Assembly: GCA_009691815.1 (NCBI GenBank)
Contig: SIAL01000053.1
Location: 1-12,735 of the forward strand
Source of the DNA: Gemmataceae bacterium
Lineage (GTDB): Bacteria > Planctomycetota > Planctomycetia > Gemmatales > Gemmataceae
Length of the DNA: 12,735 nt
Reading direction: 5' to 3'
The stretch's first letter is position 1. Each line of letters opens with the position of its first letter. Below the pieces are notes generated by a model, which saw nothing but the letters and a program-made list of their open reading frames with translations, was not told the origin of the DNA and did not search any database. Below, piece by piece: positions 1 to 6,791 of the stretch. Both the position numbers and the translations under genes were made by a program.

Positions 1-939
1 TTTGCCCGATGGCTGGAACGCGACGGCCGTATTCAAACCAACCCGCTGAAGCATCTTCAAGGGAAGAATGTGAAATTGGACCGGAGGCATGACAGGCGGG
101 CACTCAGTCATGAGGAAGCGGCATGGCTTCTCCGAACAACTAGACAAGCAAGGACACGATGGAACCTAACCGGGATACAACGGTTTTGGCTTTATAGGGT
201 GGCAATGGCGACCGGCTTAAGGGCCTCCGAATTGGCAAGTCTGACCCCACAATCCTTTGGCGGTGGGCAAGTGACTGTAGAGGCGGCTTACGCAAAGAAC
301 CGGCGGAAGGACAGCATCCCCTTACCCGTGTACCTAATCAGGGAGCTTGCCGAGTGGTTGGAACCATTGCCCGCAAACAAACCCGTTTGGCCGGGGTCTT
401 GGGTCAAAAACCGATACGGCGGAAAAGGTCTCAAGAAAGACCTACTCGAATCCCGGCAAGCATGGCTTGCTCAAGGGGGTGACCCTGAAGCCGATACCCT
501 ACTCTGGAAGGACTCCAAGGGGTTGTTCGCGGACTTCCACGCATTGAGGCATACGGCCGTTACCTGGGCGGTGGCAAGCGGGGCGAACATAAAGGCCGTC
601 CAATCGTTTGCCCGGCATAGTACAATAACGCTAACGCTAGACCGGTATACTACCACCAATCAGGGCGACTTGAAGGCGGTTGTGGAGGGTGTGAAGGACC
701 CCTTGGCAGCGACCGAAAAGGGGTTCTACTGTGCCGTTACTGTGCCGTTACTGTGCCAAAAACCTGCTATTCAGAAGACACGATTGCTCTCAATTGACAC
801 GACTGCTCCAAAGGTGGTGGCTTCGGAAACCACTAGAAAACAAGCGTTTGGTGGCGTTTTCCCGAGAATAAAAGCATTGCACCCGGTAGGATTTGAACCT
901 ACGACCCCCGGTTTAGGAAACCGGTGCTCTATCCCCTGA
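1..939 (+). CDS. Tyrosine recombinase/integrase, 3' part (5' end outside window)
   Basis: This is a site-specific tyrosine recombinase. The frame is open from base 1, so the GTG at 70 is probably internal and the N-terminal DNA-binding part lies left of the window. Counting from base 1 the fragment is 312 residues. The catalytic set is visible: Arg74 in ATGLRASEL, a candidate Lys99 in AKNRRK, His180 and Arg183 in HALRH, His206 in ARHS, and the nucleophile Tyr216 in LDRYT (codon 646-648). About 96 residues follow the tyrosine, and the last 20 are simply the antisense reading of the tRNA-Arg gene, with the TGA stop inside it. Gene orientation and abutment to a tRNA 3' end are those of an integrase at the border of an integrated island. 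The catalytic centre looks intact; the tail after about residue 240 is probably not functional protein. Confidence 0.9.
   Translation, partial: FARWLERDGRIQTNPLKHLQGKNVKLDRRHDRRALSHEEAAWLLRTTRQARTRWNLTGIQRFWLYRVAMATGLRASELASLTPQSFGGGQVTVEAAYAKNRRKDSIPLPVYLIRELAEWLEPLPANKPVWPGSWVKNRYGGKGLKKDLLESRQAWLAQGGDPEADTLLWKDSKGLFADFHALRHTAVTWAVASGANIKAVQSFARHSTITLTLDRYTTTNQGDLKAVVEGVKDPLAATEKGFYCAVTVPLLCQKPAIQKTRLLSIDTTAPKVVASETTRKQAFGGVFPRIKALHPVGFEPTTPGLGNRCSIP
728..757. repeat. 11-bp tandem repeat in integrase tail
   Basis: The unit actgtgccgtt occurs 2.7 times without interruption (728-738, 739-749, 750-757). It lies in the part of the integrase frame after the catalytic tyrosine. As 11 is not a multiple of 3, gain or loss of one unit would shift the downstream frame. 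It may be a slippage product or a set of short DNA-binding (arm-type) sites; nothing here decides between them. Confidence 0.85.
878..920. other. Probable integration (att) site in the tRNA 3' half
   Basis: An integrase frame pointing at and entering the 3' half of an intact tRNA is the usual signature of an element integrated there. The crossover is inferred to lie between the discriminator base and the anticodon loop. The matching repeat at the other end of the element is outside the window, so the exact core cannot be seen. Confidence 0.45.
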
Positions 940-950
940 GCTACGGGTGC
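878..950 (-). tRNA. tRNA-Arg (anticodon CCU)
   Basis: The minus strand folds into a complete cloverleaf. The 7-bp acceptor stem is GCACCCG with CGGGTGC, followed by a D arm GCTC/GAGC, an anticodon stem CCGGT/ACCGG with 7-nt loop TTCCTAA (anticodon CCT, reading AGG), a 5-nt variable loop, and a T arm GTAGG/CCTAC with loop TTCAAAT. The discriminator base is A (878), and CCA is not encoded. All stems are perfectly paired, so the gene is intact after integration of the neighbouring element. Its 3' end faces the integrase gene. Confidence 0.97.
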
Positions 951-962
951 GCATTCAAGGCT

Positions 963-991
963 ATTTTAATACCCGATTGCCCAAGGGCCAA
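963..991 (-). promoter_or_regulatory. Predicted promoter of tRNA-Arg
   Basis: On the minus strand a -35-like TTGGCC (986-991) and a -10-like TAAAAT (963-968) are separated by exactly 17 bp. The -10 ends 12 bp before the mature tRNA 5' end, leaving room for a short 5' leader. This is a sigma-70-type match by eye. Confidence 0.5.
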
Positions 992-1109
992 CCGGTTTGC
1001 CACCATTTCCCAGATTAACCTTGTCTCTAGGCCCTAGGCTAGGCAATTCCTTAAGAGTACATTGGCATTTTGGGTTTGGTGTTTGAACCGCTTTATAGGC
1101 GGTGGATTT

Positions 1110-1961
1110 TCATTTCACCGCGGGCAATTTTGGCCATTTTCCGGCCTCGATCCATTCTCGGTGAACCCGGGCAACCTCGCCCATGTATTCGAATTGGCGA
1201 TATGGCCCCGTGGCATCTTTTAAGTGTTTCAAAGTCCCCGGCTTGTCTCGGTTGATTTCCCGCCAAAGGGCCAAATAAAGGTGGGCATAAAAGGCGGCCA
1301 ATTCCCGCTGAGGCCCTGCCTGAACTGATTCGATGGCTTTTATTACATCCTCCTCCTTGGCTTCGTCCTTGAACAGGGAATAGACCTCCATAAGTGGCAC
1401 CCGGCGGTCTTTCCCGATGGGCAAGATTTTCTTCCTGGCATTGGGAATACCGTCCTTTGCGGCCAAACAAAGGAAATGCCAGACGGCGTTTTCAACATCG
1501 TTGCTATCAACCGTTTGGTACCCCTCGAACTGCCGGGCGCCTTCGCCAAAATCGCCCGCATAATAGAGAGCAATCCCCCGCCGCCAATGGCCCGGTTTTT
1601 CATTGGGTTTTGCCAAAAGGTAGCGGTCGAAATCCTGAATCGACCCGGCAATGTCCCCCTGAAAAAACCTTGCGGAACCACGGCGGTCCATCGCCTCATG
1701 AAGGGTGGGTTGAAGCCCCAAAGCCTTGGTAAATGCCGCTTCGGATTCCTTGTATTGCCCCAACCGATCCCGCGCTAGGGCCATGTTCATCCAAGCGGGG
1801 ACGGAATTGGGATCGGCTTGAGTTTGCTCCGTAGCCTTTTTGAGCCCTGTTTCCCAGCGCTCCTTTTCTGGGTTTACCCGTGGTTTGTTCGTAGCTTGAG
1901 CCACCAAAACGCCTTGAAAAAGGACCAAAACAAGGAAAGTGAAAATCGACCTGGCAAACAT
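1110..1961 (-). CDS. Exported TPR protein, NlpI-like
   Basis: The product is 283 residues. I chose the ATG at 1961 over further upstream in-frame starts because it gives a clean signal peptide (MFAR, a hydrophobic stretch to about residue 20, then VAQA as likely cleavage site) and has GAGGGG just upstream. The mature part contains about three TPR units (roughly 54-85, 88-119, 122-150), then a helical C-terminal half with a WHFLCLAA segment and an AAFYAHLYLALW segment. That organisation resembles NlpI, a TPR adaptor of cell-envelope enzymes in other bacteria, but there is no lipobox cysteine, so it is likely periplasmic and soluble. It begins 22 bp after the methyltransferase stop and is probably cotranscribed with it. 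Exact function is not recognisable. Confidence 0.85.
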   Translation of the reverse strand: MFARSIFTFLVLVLFQGVLVAQATNKPRVNPEKERWETGLKKATEQTQADPNSVPAWMNMALARDRLGQYKESEAAFTKALGLQPTLHEAMDRRGSARFFQGDIAGSIQDFDRYLLAKPNEKPGHWRRGIALYYAGDFGEGARQFEGYQTVDSNDVENAVWHFLCLAAKDGIPNARKKILPIGKDRRVPLMEVYSLFKDEAKEEDVIKAIESVQAGPQRELAAFYAHLYLALWREINRDKPGTLKHLKDATGPYRQFEYMGEVARVHREWIEAGKWPKLPAVK

Positions 1962-1983
1962 GGCAATCCCCCTCGTGAAAAAA

Positions 1984-3027
1984 TTAAACAGTTCGGGCCG
2001 AAAGAATTCCGCAATGGACCGCGGTGGGCACAATGTGTGGCTGATCTTGGTAGCCACAACCTTTGAGCATGGCCCGGTATTCTTTTGCGGAATAGGCCCT
2101 TCCCTCGGTAAGGGAAAAAAGCGCGGCACTATAAAGGGCAAGGGCAAGGGGGCCATCGAGTGAATCGTTTAGGTAGACATCATGAATCCAAAGGGGAGTT
2201 CCCCTAGGAACCGCCTCATGGAGCCTTTTGAGCAAGGTTAAACACTCGGGAAGGTCCCAGTCATGAAGGATATTCGACAAAAGCACCCCGTCATGTCCCA
2301 TTGGAACGGGATCGTTGAACATATCCCCAGCAATCAGCTCCAAACGGTTGGAAACCCCAAATTTCAAGCAAAATTCCTCTGCAAGACGCAAAACTTCGGG
2401 CCTGTCCCAAACCGTCACCCTTAAATCGGCATCGGCCAAAAGCAGGGCGACGGCGTAAAGCCCAGATCCGCCGCCAACATCGAGTATCCGTTTACAACCC
2501 TCTGTCACTAGGACCTTGGCCACTTGGGACCCGCAAATCCGTGCCCGGCCAGAAAGGGCTAGGGTCAACCGCCTTGCGGAGTCCCCGCTGTCCATTGCCG
2601 AGGATTTTCCCTCGCGAAAAATGAAAGCGTCCCCTTCATTGGCGCGGTTGGCTGCGGGAGCATTGATTTTAAGGCGTTCGAGAAGCCCAAGGACCCCCGG
2701 TGATTCGGCGATAAGGCCGATATAACCTTTCATATCAAACTCGCCGCCGACAAGAAATTCCGACCCTTCCGAGGTGAGTGAGACCATGTTGTTTGCGTCT
2801 TGCCTTAGAATATTCATAGCTTTGAGGGCGGTAGCCAAAACCACCCAGGAACGGGGGGAAAGGCCCAATTCGTGGCGAATTTCCTCGGATGGTTTGGCCC
2901 CAAGGGCAAGACGGCCCGGCACATCCAGATGGATCACCCCGACGGCCAATAGTTCCGTGGCCAGGTTGCCCCTGACCAAATCAAAAAACGGGGTTGGGTC
3001 AAATACAGGGGGATCAAAAGGCGTCAT
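1984..3027 (-). CDS. SAM-dependent O-methyltransferase (methyltransferase_2 type)
   Basis: The product is 347 residues from the ATG at 3027, which has GAGG five bases upstream. A GTG at 3090 would add 21 residues but follows a stop directly and has a poor binding site. The N-terminal part (about 10-110) looks like the winged-helix dimerisation domain of this family. The SAM-binding motif I is ILDVGGGSG at 181-189, with an acidic residue D208 at the end of the second strand (VWDRP). LSNILHDWD at 250-258 carries the conserved His255 of the acetylserotonin/hydroxyneurosporene O-methyltransferase group, where it acts as general base. The C-terminal EGRAYSAKEY segment also fits. The substrate is unknown. 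It is the first gene of a minus-strand pair and is divergent from queC. Confidence 0.88.
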   Translation of the reverse strand: MTPFDPPVFDPTPFFDLVRGNLATELLAVGVIHLDVPGRLALGAKPSEEIRHELGLSPRSWVVLATALKAMNILRQDANNMVSLTSEGSEFLVGGEFDMKGYIGLIAESPGVLGLLERLKINAPAANRANEGDAFIFREGKSSAMDSGDSARRLTLALSGRARICGSQVAKVLVTEGCKRILDVGGGSGLYAVALLLADADLRVTVWDRPEVLRLAEEFCLKFGVSNRLELIAGDMFNDPVPMGHDGVLLSNILHDWDLPECLTLLKRLHEAVPRGTPLWIHDVYLNDSLDGPLALALYSAALFSLTEGRAYSAKEYRAMLKGCGYQDQPHIVPTAVHCGILSARTV

Positions 3028-3060
3028 GCCAGCCTCAAATAGGGCCAATGCGTTTGGATC

Positions 3061-3076
3061 TATCTTTCCTAAGATA
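3061..3076. promoter_or_regulatory. Inverted repeat between divergent methyltransferase and queC genes
   Basis: TATCTT, a 4-bp spacer TCCT, and AAGATA form a perfect 6-bp inverted repeat in the 101-bp gap between the two divergent starts (3027 and 3129). It sits where the two promoters should be and could be an operator. No clear -35/-10 pair and no preQ1-riboswitch-like core is visible in this gap. Confidence 0.3.
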
Positions 3077-3128
3077 ATAGAGGCGGTCACTCAAGGGGCC
3101 TTGGGTCTTGGAATCAGATGAAAACAGC

Positions 3129-3836
3129 ATGACCAGTAGTTTCAATCCATCAAAACGGGCGGTGGTTCTCCTTTCTGGGGGAATTGATTCGGCAACGACC
3201 CTTGCCGTGGCCAAAGACCAAGGTTACCTTTGTCACGCCCTCAGTTTTGATTATGGCCAGAGGCACAAGGTGGAACTTGCCAGCGCCAAGAAAGTAGCCT
3301 TGGCAATAGGCGTTTTGGACCATAAAACCTTGCATTTTGACCTTCGGGGAATTGGTGGATCCGCCCTAACGGCACCTCTTGAGATTCCAAAAGATCGACT
3401 TCCGACCGCCCGAGCTCACGGCATTCCCATTACCTATGTCCCTGCCAGAAACACCCTATTTCTGTCGATGGCGTTGGGCTTGGCCGAGGTGCTCGGGGCC
3501 TATGACATTTTCATTGGGGTCAATGCGGTGGACTATTCGGGCTATCCCGATTGTCGCCCCGAGTTTTGTCGCGCCTTCGAAACCCTTGCCAACCTCGCCA
3601 CCAAAGCGGGTGTGGAAAAGGCGGGACGGTTCCAAATTCACACGCCTCTTATTGAGCTTACCAAGGTGGACATCCTAAAGCTGGGCGTTTCTCTTGGCGT
3701 GGACTACAGCCTCACCATGAGTTGTTACGATCCCGATCAACAGGGCTTGGCGTGTGGAAGATGTGACAGTTGCCAGATCCGCAAAGAAGGGTTTCTTGCG
3801 GCAAGAATTTGCGACCCAACGAGCTACCAAACATGA
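3129..3836 (+). CDS. queC: 7-cyano-7-deazaguanine synthase (preQ0 synthase) QueC
   Basis: QueC uses ATP and ammonia to turn 7-carboxy-7-deazaguanine into preQ0 in the cytoplasm, a step in queuosine biosynthesis. The product is 235 residues, normal for the family. The PP-loop signature SGGIDS is at 16-21, followed by SFDYGQRH, another family motif, and VPARNTLFLS in the middle. Four zinc-binding cysteines are present in the usual spacing: Cys199, Cys209, Cys212 and Cys215. The ATG at 3129 is chosen; a TTG at 3108 would add seven non-conserved residues. It is the first gene of a plus-strand operon, and its TGA overlaps the next start codon as ATGA, implying translational coupling. Confidence 0.96.
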   Translation: MTSSFNPSKRAVVLLSGGIDSATTLAVAKDQGYLCHALSFDYGQRHKVELASAKKVALAIGVLDHKTLHFDLRGIGGSALTAPLEIPKDRLPTARAHGIPITYVPARNTLFLSMALGLAEVLGAYDIFIGVNAVDYSGYPDCRPEFCRAFETLANLATKAGVEKAGRFQIHTPLIELTKVDILKLGVSLGVDYSLTMSCYDPDQQGLACGRCDSCQIRKEGFLAARICDPTSYQT

Positions 3837-5956
3837 CCTCCGATTCCTTAATCGAAATACCCAGTCCCGCCGCCGCCATTTTCGACAAGGGCCTTGCCGC
3901 GCATCAGGCGGGAGCTTTCGCCGAGGCTGAGCCGCTGTATCAACAGGCTCTAGAAATCGATCCGAACCACAAACAGGCCCTGTCCAACCTTGGGGCGGTC
4001 CTTGCCAGGCGTGGGGAACTGGCGCCCGCGATTGTTTGCTATCAACGGGCTTTGGCGGTCGACCCCGGATTTGGCGAATGCTGGTTCAACCTTGCCAATG
4101 CCCTCCGGCGGGGTGGGGAATTTGGTCAGGCGGAAGGGGCTTTTCTGGAGGCTCTTCGGTTGTTGCCAAGCCTTGAAGGTGCCGCGTTTGGACTTGGCCA
4201 GTGTCAAAACGAGCTGGGGAAATTTCCCCAGGCGGCCTACATCTTCAATCAAATCATCAAACACAATCCCAATCAAGCGGACGCATGGCTCCATTTAGGG
4301 GTTTCCCAAAAACATCAAGGACAAGGGAGCCTAGCCCTTGAATCGTTCGCCACGGCGGCTCGGCTTCGCCCAACCGACGATCGGGCCCAGCATCACCTTG
4401 GGCTTGCGATGATGGACAACGGGCGAATGGAAGAAGCCCTCAAAGTGGTTGAGGGTGCCTTGGCTCTCAAACCCGATAACCCCACCATTCATAACACGCT
4501 TGGGATCATTTACCAATCCTTGGACCGTGAGGATCAAGGCCTGCGCCACAATCTGGAAGCGGTTCGGCTCAATAGCCAATTTGCCGAGGCCTGGAACAAT
4601 TTGGGCAATCTATTGGGCCTGATGGGCCAACCTTCTCAGGCGGTTTCAGCTTTTCGAAAGGCACTAGAGCTACGGCCAAACGCGCCGCATTTTCATAGCA
4701 ATCTTCTTTTGTATCTGCACTATGACCCCTCCATCACCCCTGAGGCCACGCACGAGGAGCATTGTAATTGGGCCAAGGCGCACCTGCCCCCGGGATCCGA
4801 TCCGGTGGAAGTTTTCAACACAAGAGATCCACAAAGAAGACTAAAAGTCGGCCTCGTATCCCCCGACTTTCGCGACCACACCGTCGCCTCTTTTTTGACC
4901 CCGTTCATCGACTCGCTCGATCGTAAAACCGTCGAAGTGTTCGCCTACAGCGCGGTAAATCGTCCGGACGAAACGACGAAACTTTTTCAACAAAGGGTGG
5001 ACCATTTTCGGGACATTGCCGCGGTCTCTGATGTCGCCGCGGCGGAAATCATCCGTAACGACCAAATCGACATATTGGTGGATTTTGCCGGCCATTCCGC
5101 GGGCAACCGCTTGACCCTGTTTTCGCGCCAATGCGCGCCCATTACTATGTCCCAATTTGGCTATCCAAACACCACGGGGGTTCCCGGAATCGGCTTTCGC
5201 ATCACGGATGCCAAGGCGGATCCGATCGGCATGACGGATGACCTTCATACCGAAAAACTGATCCGGGTGGACGATTTTGCTTGGGTGTGGCAGCCACCGC
5301 AAACGGTCCCGGCTGTGCCTTTCAAACGGATCGACCCCAATGCCATCCTTTTCGGATCGTTCAATAACCTTGCCAAGGTAAACGACCGCGTTTTGGCGGT
5401 TTGGGCACGGATTCTTGCCAAAACACCTGGTTCCAAACTCTGGATCCTGACGGGGAAAAGCGAAACTACGGCGGCCCGCATTGCCCATTCCCTCGAATCG
5501 GTTAATGTTGATCCTGCCCGTGTGGAACGGTTCTCCCGAATGGACAAACATGCCTATTTTACCGCCCAAGCGAGTGTTGATATCGCCCTTGATACCTTCC
5601 CCTACAACGGTGGCGTTACTTCCTTAGATGCCCTTTGGATGGGAACCCCTGTCCTTGCCATGGCCGGCCGTACTTATGTTTCCAGGCAAGGACTTGCCAT
5701 CAACAGGACCCTCGGTTTGGAGGATTGGATCGCTCGAAATGAAGAAGATTACATCGCCAAGGCTGTGGCCCTGTCGAAAGACGCCGAGTTACTTGCGCAA
5801 TTGCGGGGAACTCTTCGAAACCGTTTGGCTCAATCCCCCATTTGTGATGTCAAAGGTTATGGTAGAAGGTGGGAAAAGGCGGTCCGGGTGCTGTGGACCG
5901 AGTGGTGTGATGCCAACATTTTTGACCCTTTTATCGGGTACACAGGACCTTCATAG
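3833..5956 (+). CDS. TPR-GT41 glycosyltransferase (O-GlcNAc transferase/SPINDLY-like)
   Basis: The product is 707 residues. Residues about 15-325 form around nine TPR repeats, many ending in the typical DPN/RPN turns. Residues about 333-700 match the catalytic region of family GT41. SPDFRDHTVASF contains His349, at the place of the conserved catalytic-region histidine of human OGT. FNNLAK contains Lys515, equivalent to the UDP-contacting lysine. PYNGGVTSLDALWMGTPV at about 591-608 matches the nucleotide-sugar loop, although the usual HTT or TTT is replaced by GVT, which may alter donor choice. Family members transfer GlcNAc or fucose to Ser/Thr of proteins; the substrate here is unknown. The start at 3833 overlaps the queC stop (ATGA), and queE starts 3 bp after its stop, so it is firmly inside the queuosine-precursor operon. 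An upstream ATG at 3770 lies inside queC and is less likely. Confidence 0.92.
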   Translation: MTSDSLIEIPSPAAAIFDKGLAAHQAGAFAEAEPLYQQALEIDPNHKQALSNLGAVLARRGELAPAIVCYQRALAVDPGFGECWFNLANALRRGGEFGQAEGAFLEALRLLPSLEGAAFGLGQCQNELGKFPQAAYIFNQIIKHNPNQADAWLHLGVSQKHQGQGSLALESFATAARLRPTDDRAQHHLGLAMMDNGRMEEALKVVEGALALKPDNPTIHNTLGIIYQSLDREDQGLRHNLEAVRLNSQFAEAWNNLGNLLGLMGQPSQAVSAFRKALELRPNAPHFHSNLLLYLHYDPSITPEATHEEHCNWAKAHLPPGSDPVEVFNTRDPQRRLKVGLVSPDFRDHTVASFLTPFIDSLDRKTVEVFAYSAVNRPDETTKLFQQRVDHFRDIAAVSDVAAAEIIRNDQIDILVDFAGHSAGNRLTLFSRQCAPITMSQFGYPNTTGVPGIGFRITDAKADPIGMTDDLHTEKLIRVDDFAWVWQPPQTVPAVPFKRIDPNAILFGSFNNLAKVNDRVLAVWARILAKTPGSKLWILTGKSETTAARIAHSLESVNVDPARVERFSRMDKHAYFTAQASVDIALDTFPYNGGVTSLDALWMGTPVLAMAGRTYVSRQGLAINRTLGLEDWIARNEEDYIAKAVALSKDAELLAQLRGTLRNRLAQSPICDVKGYGRRWEKAVRVLWTEWCDANIFDPFIGYTGPS

Positions 5957-5959
5957 CCC

Positions 5960-6646
5960 ATGCGGATCTCAGAAATTTTTTATTCGATCCAAGGAGAGGG
6001 ACTCCTCACCGGAGTGCCCTCCGCGTTTGTGCGTACCTCGGGCTGCAATTTGCGCTGCACTTTCTGCGATACCCCGTATACATCTTGGCAACCCGAGGGA
6101 AGCGAAATATCGCCCACAGCCATTGTGGATACCATTAGCCACTTTCCCGCGCGCCATGTCGTCGTCACCGGGGGCGAACCCTTGCTGGCACCGGACTTGC
6201 CTGACCTTCTCCGCATTCTGGATTCTCAAGGATGGCACATCACTGTTGAAACCGCGGGAACTCTGTTTCAGGACATTTCCTGTGATTTGGCCAGCATCAG
6301 CCCCAAACTTGGCTCGTCCACCCCTCATGATCGCGAGGGGGGGAAATTTGCCCTAATGCATGAAAATTCTCGGTGGCGGCCAGAGGTCGTTCGGGCCTTT
6401 ATGGATGCCCATGATTATCAGCTCAAGTTCGTGATCGACCGGCCCGAGGATTTTGCCGAGGTCCAAGAAATGCTTCGCCAACTCGACGAGTTTGATCCCC
6501 ATCGGGTTCTCTTAATGCCCCAAGGGCAAACGCCTGAAGAACTTGCCAAGCGAAGCACCTTTCTTTCGGATATTTGCAAGGAGAATGGATACCGCTATTG
6601 TCAAAGGCTTCATATTGATCTGTATGGTGGGAAGCGTGGAACCTAA
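5960..6646 (+). CDS. queE: 7-carboxy-7-deazaguanine synthase (radical SAM) QueE
   Basis: QueE is a radical SAM enzyme that rearranges 6-carboxy-5,6,7,8-tetrahydropterin to 7-carboxy-7-deazaguanine, the substrate of QueC. The product is 228 residues. The N-terminus MRISEIFYSIQGEG is typical. The 4Fe-4S cluster motif is Cys29, Cys33 and Cys36 (CNLRCTFC), and the SAM-contacting TGGEP is at 70-74. A C-terminal HIDLYG segment also fits the family. It starts 3 bp after the glycosyltransferase stop with no strong ribosome binding site of its own, consistent with coupled translation from the upstream gene. With queC it covers two consecutive steps; queD and later queuosine genes are not in the window. 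Confidence 0.96.
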   Translation: MRISEIFYSIQGEGLLTGVPSAFVRTSGCNLRCTFCDTPYTSWQPEGSEISPTAIVDTISHFPARHVVVTGGEPLLAPDLPDLLRILDSQGWHITVETAGTLFQDISCDLASISPKLGSSTPHDREGGKFALMHENSRWRPEVVRAFMDAHDYQLKFVIDRPEDFAEVQEMLRQLDEFDPHRVLLMPQGQTPEELAKRSTFLSDICKENGYRYCQRLHIDLYGGKRGT

Positions 6647-6653
6647 GGATTTG

Positions 6654-6791
6654 ATGGATTCGTTTCGGGCAAACAGGTATTGGGGGCCAAACGACGACGA
6701 ACAGCCAAATCTGTCCACACAAACAATCCCCAAAAGCGAATTGCCCCATAGCCTTCGCAAAACATTCCGTGGGGGTCTGGGTTTAGCGTAA
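6654..6791 (+). CDS. Possible small protein downstream of queE (45 aa)
   Basis: An ATG at 6654 is preceded by AAGGA (6645-6649) that overlaps the queE stop codon, with a short 4-bp spacer. The 45-residue product (MDSFRANRYWGPNDDEQPNL and on) is hydrophilic, has no membrane segment and matches no family I know. Its stop overlaps the end of the convergent TPR gene by 9 bp. It could be a last operon gene or chance; the position and ribosome binding site are the only support. Confidence 0.3.
   Translation: MDSFRANRYWGPNDDEQPNLSTQTIPKSELPHSLRKTFRGGLGLA

Noticed and set aside
1087..1103. ACCGC/GCGGT hairpin after the minus-strand TPR gene as a terminator
   Set aside because: Only 5 bp and no T-run follows on the minus strand.
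1093..1470. 125-codon minus-strand open frame
   Set aside because: Overlaps the TPR gene in another frame on the same strand; the TPR frame has a signal peptide and repeat structure.
3118..3132. Four-codon leader peptide (ATG to TGA) overlapping the queC start
   Set aside because: Too short and without regulatory codons or attenuator structure; probably chance.
4841..5569. 242-codon minus-strand open frame
   Set aside because: It lies antisense to the well-supported GT41 catalytic domain, and the product has no recognisable motifs.
5628..6356. 242-codon plus-strand open frame spanning the glycosyltransferase end and queE
   Set aside because: It runs out of frame through two genes with clear conserved motifs and yields a low-complexity basic product.
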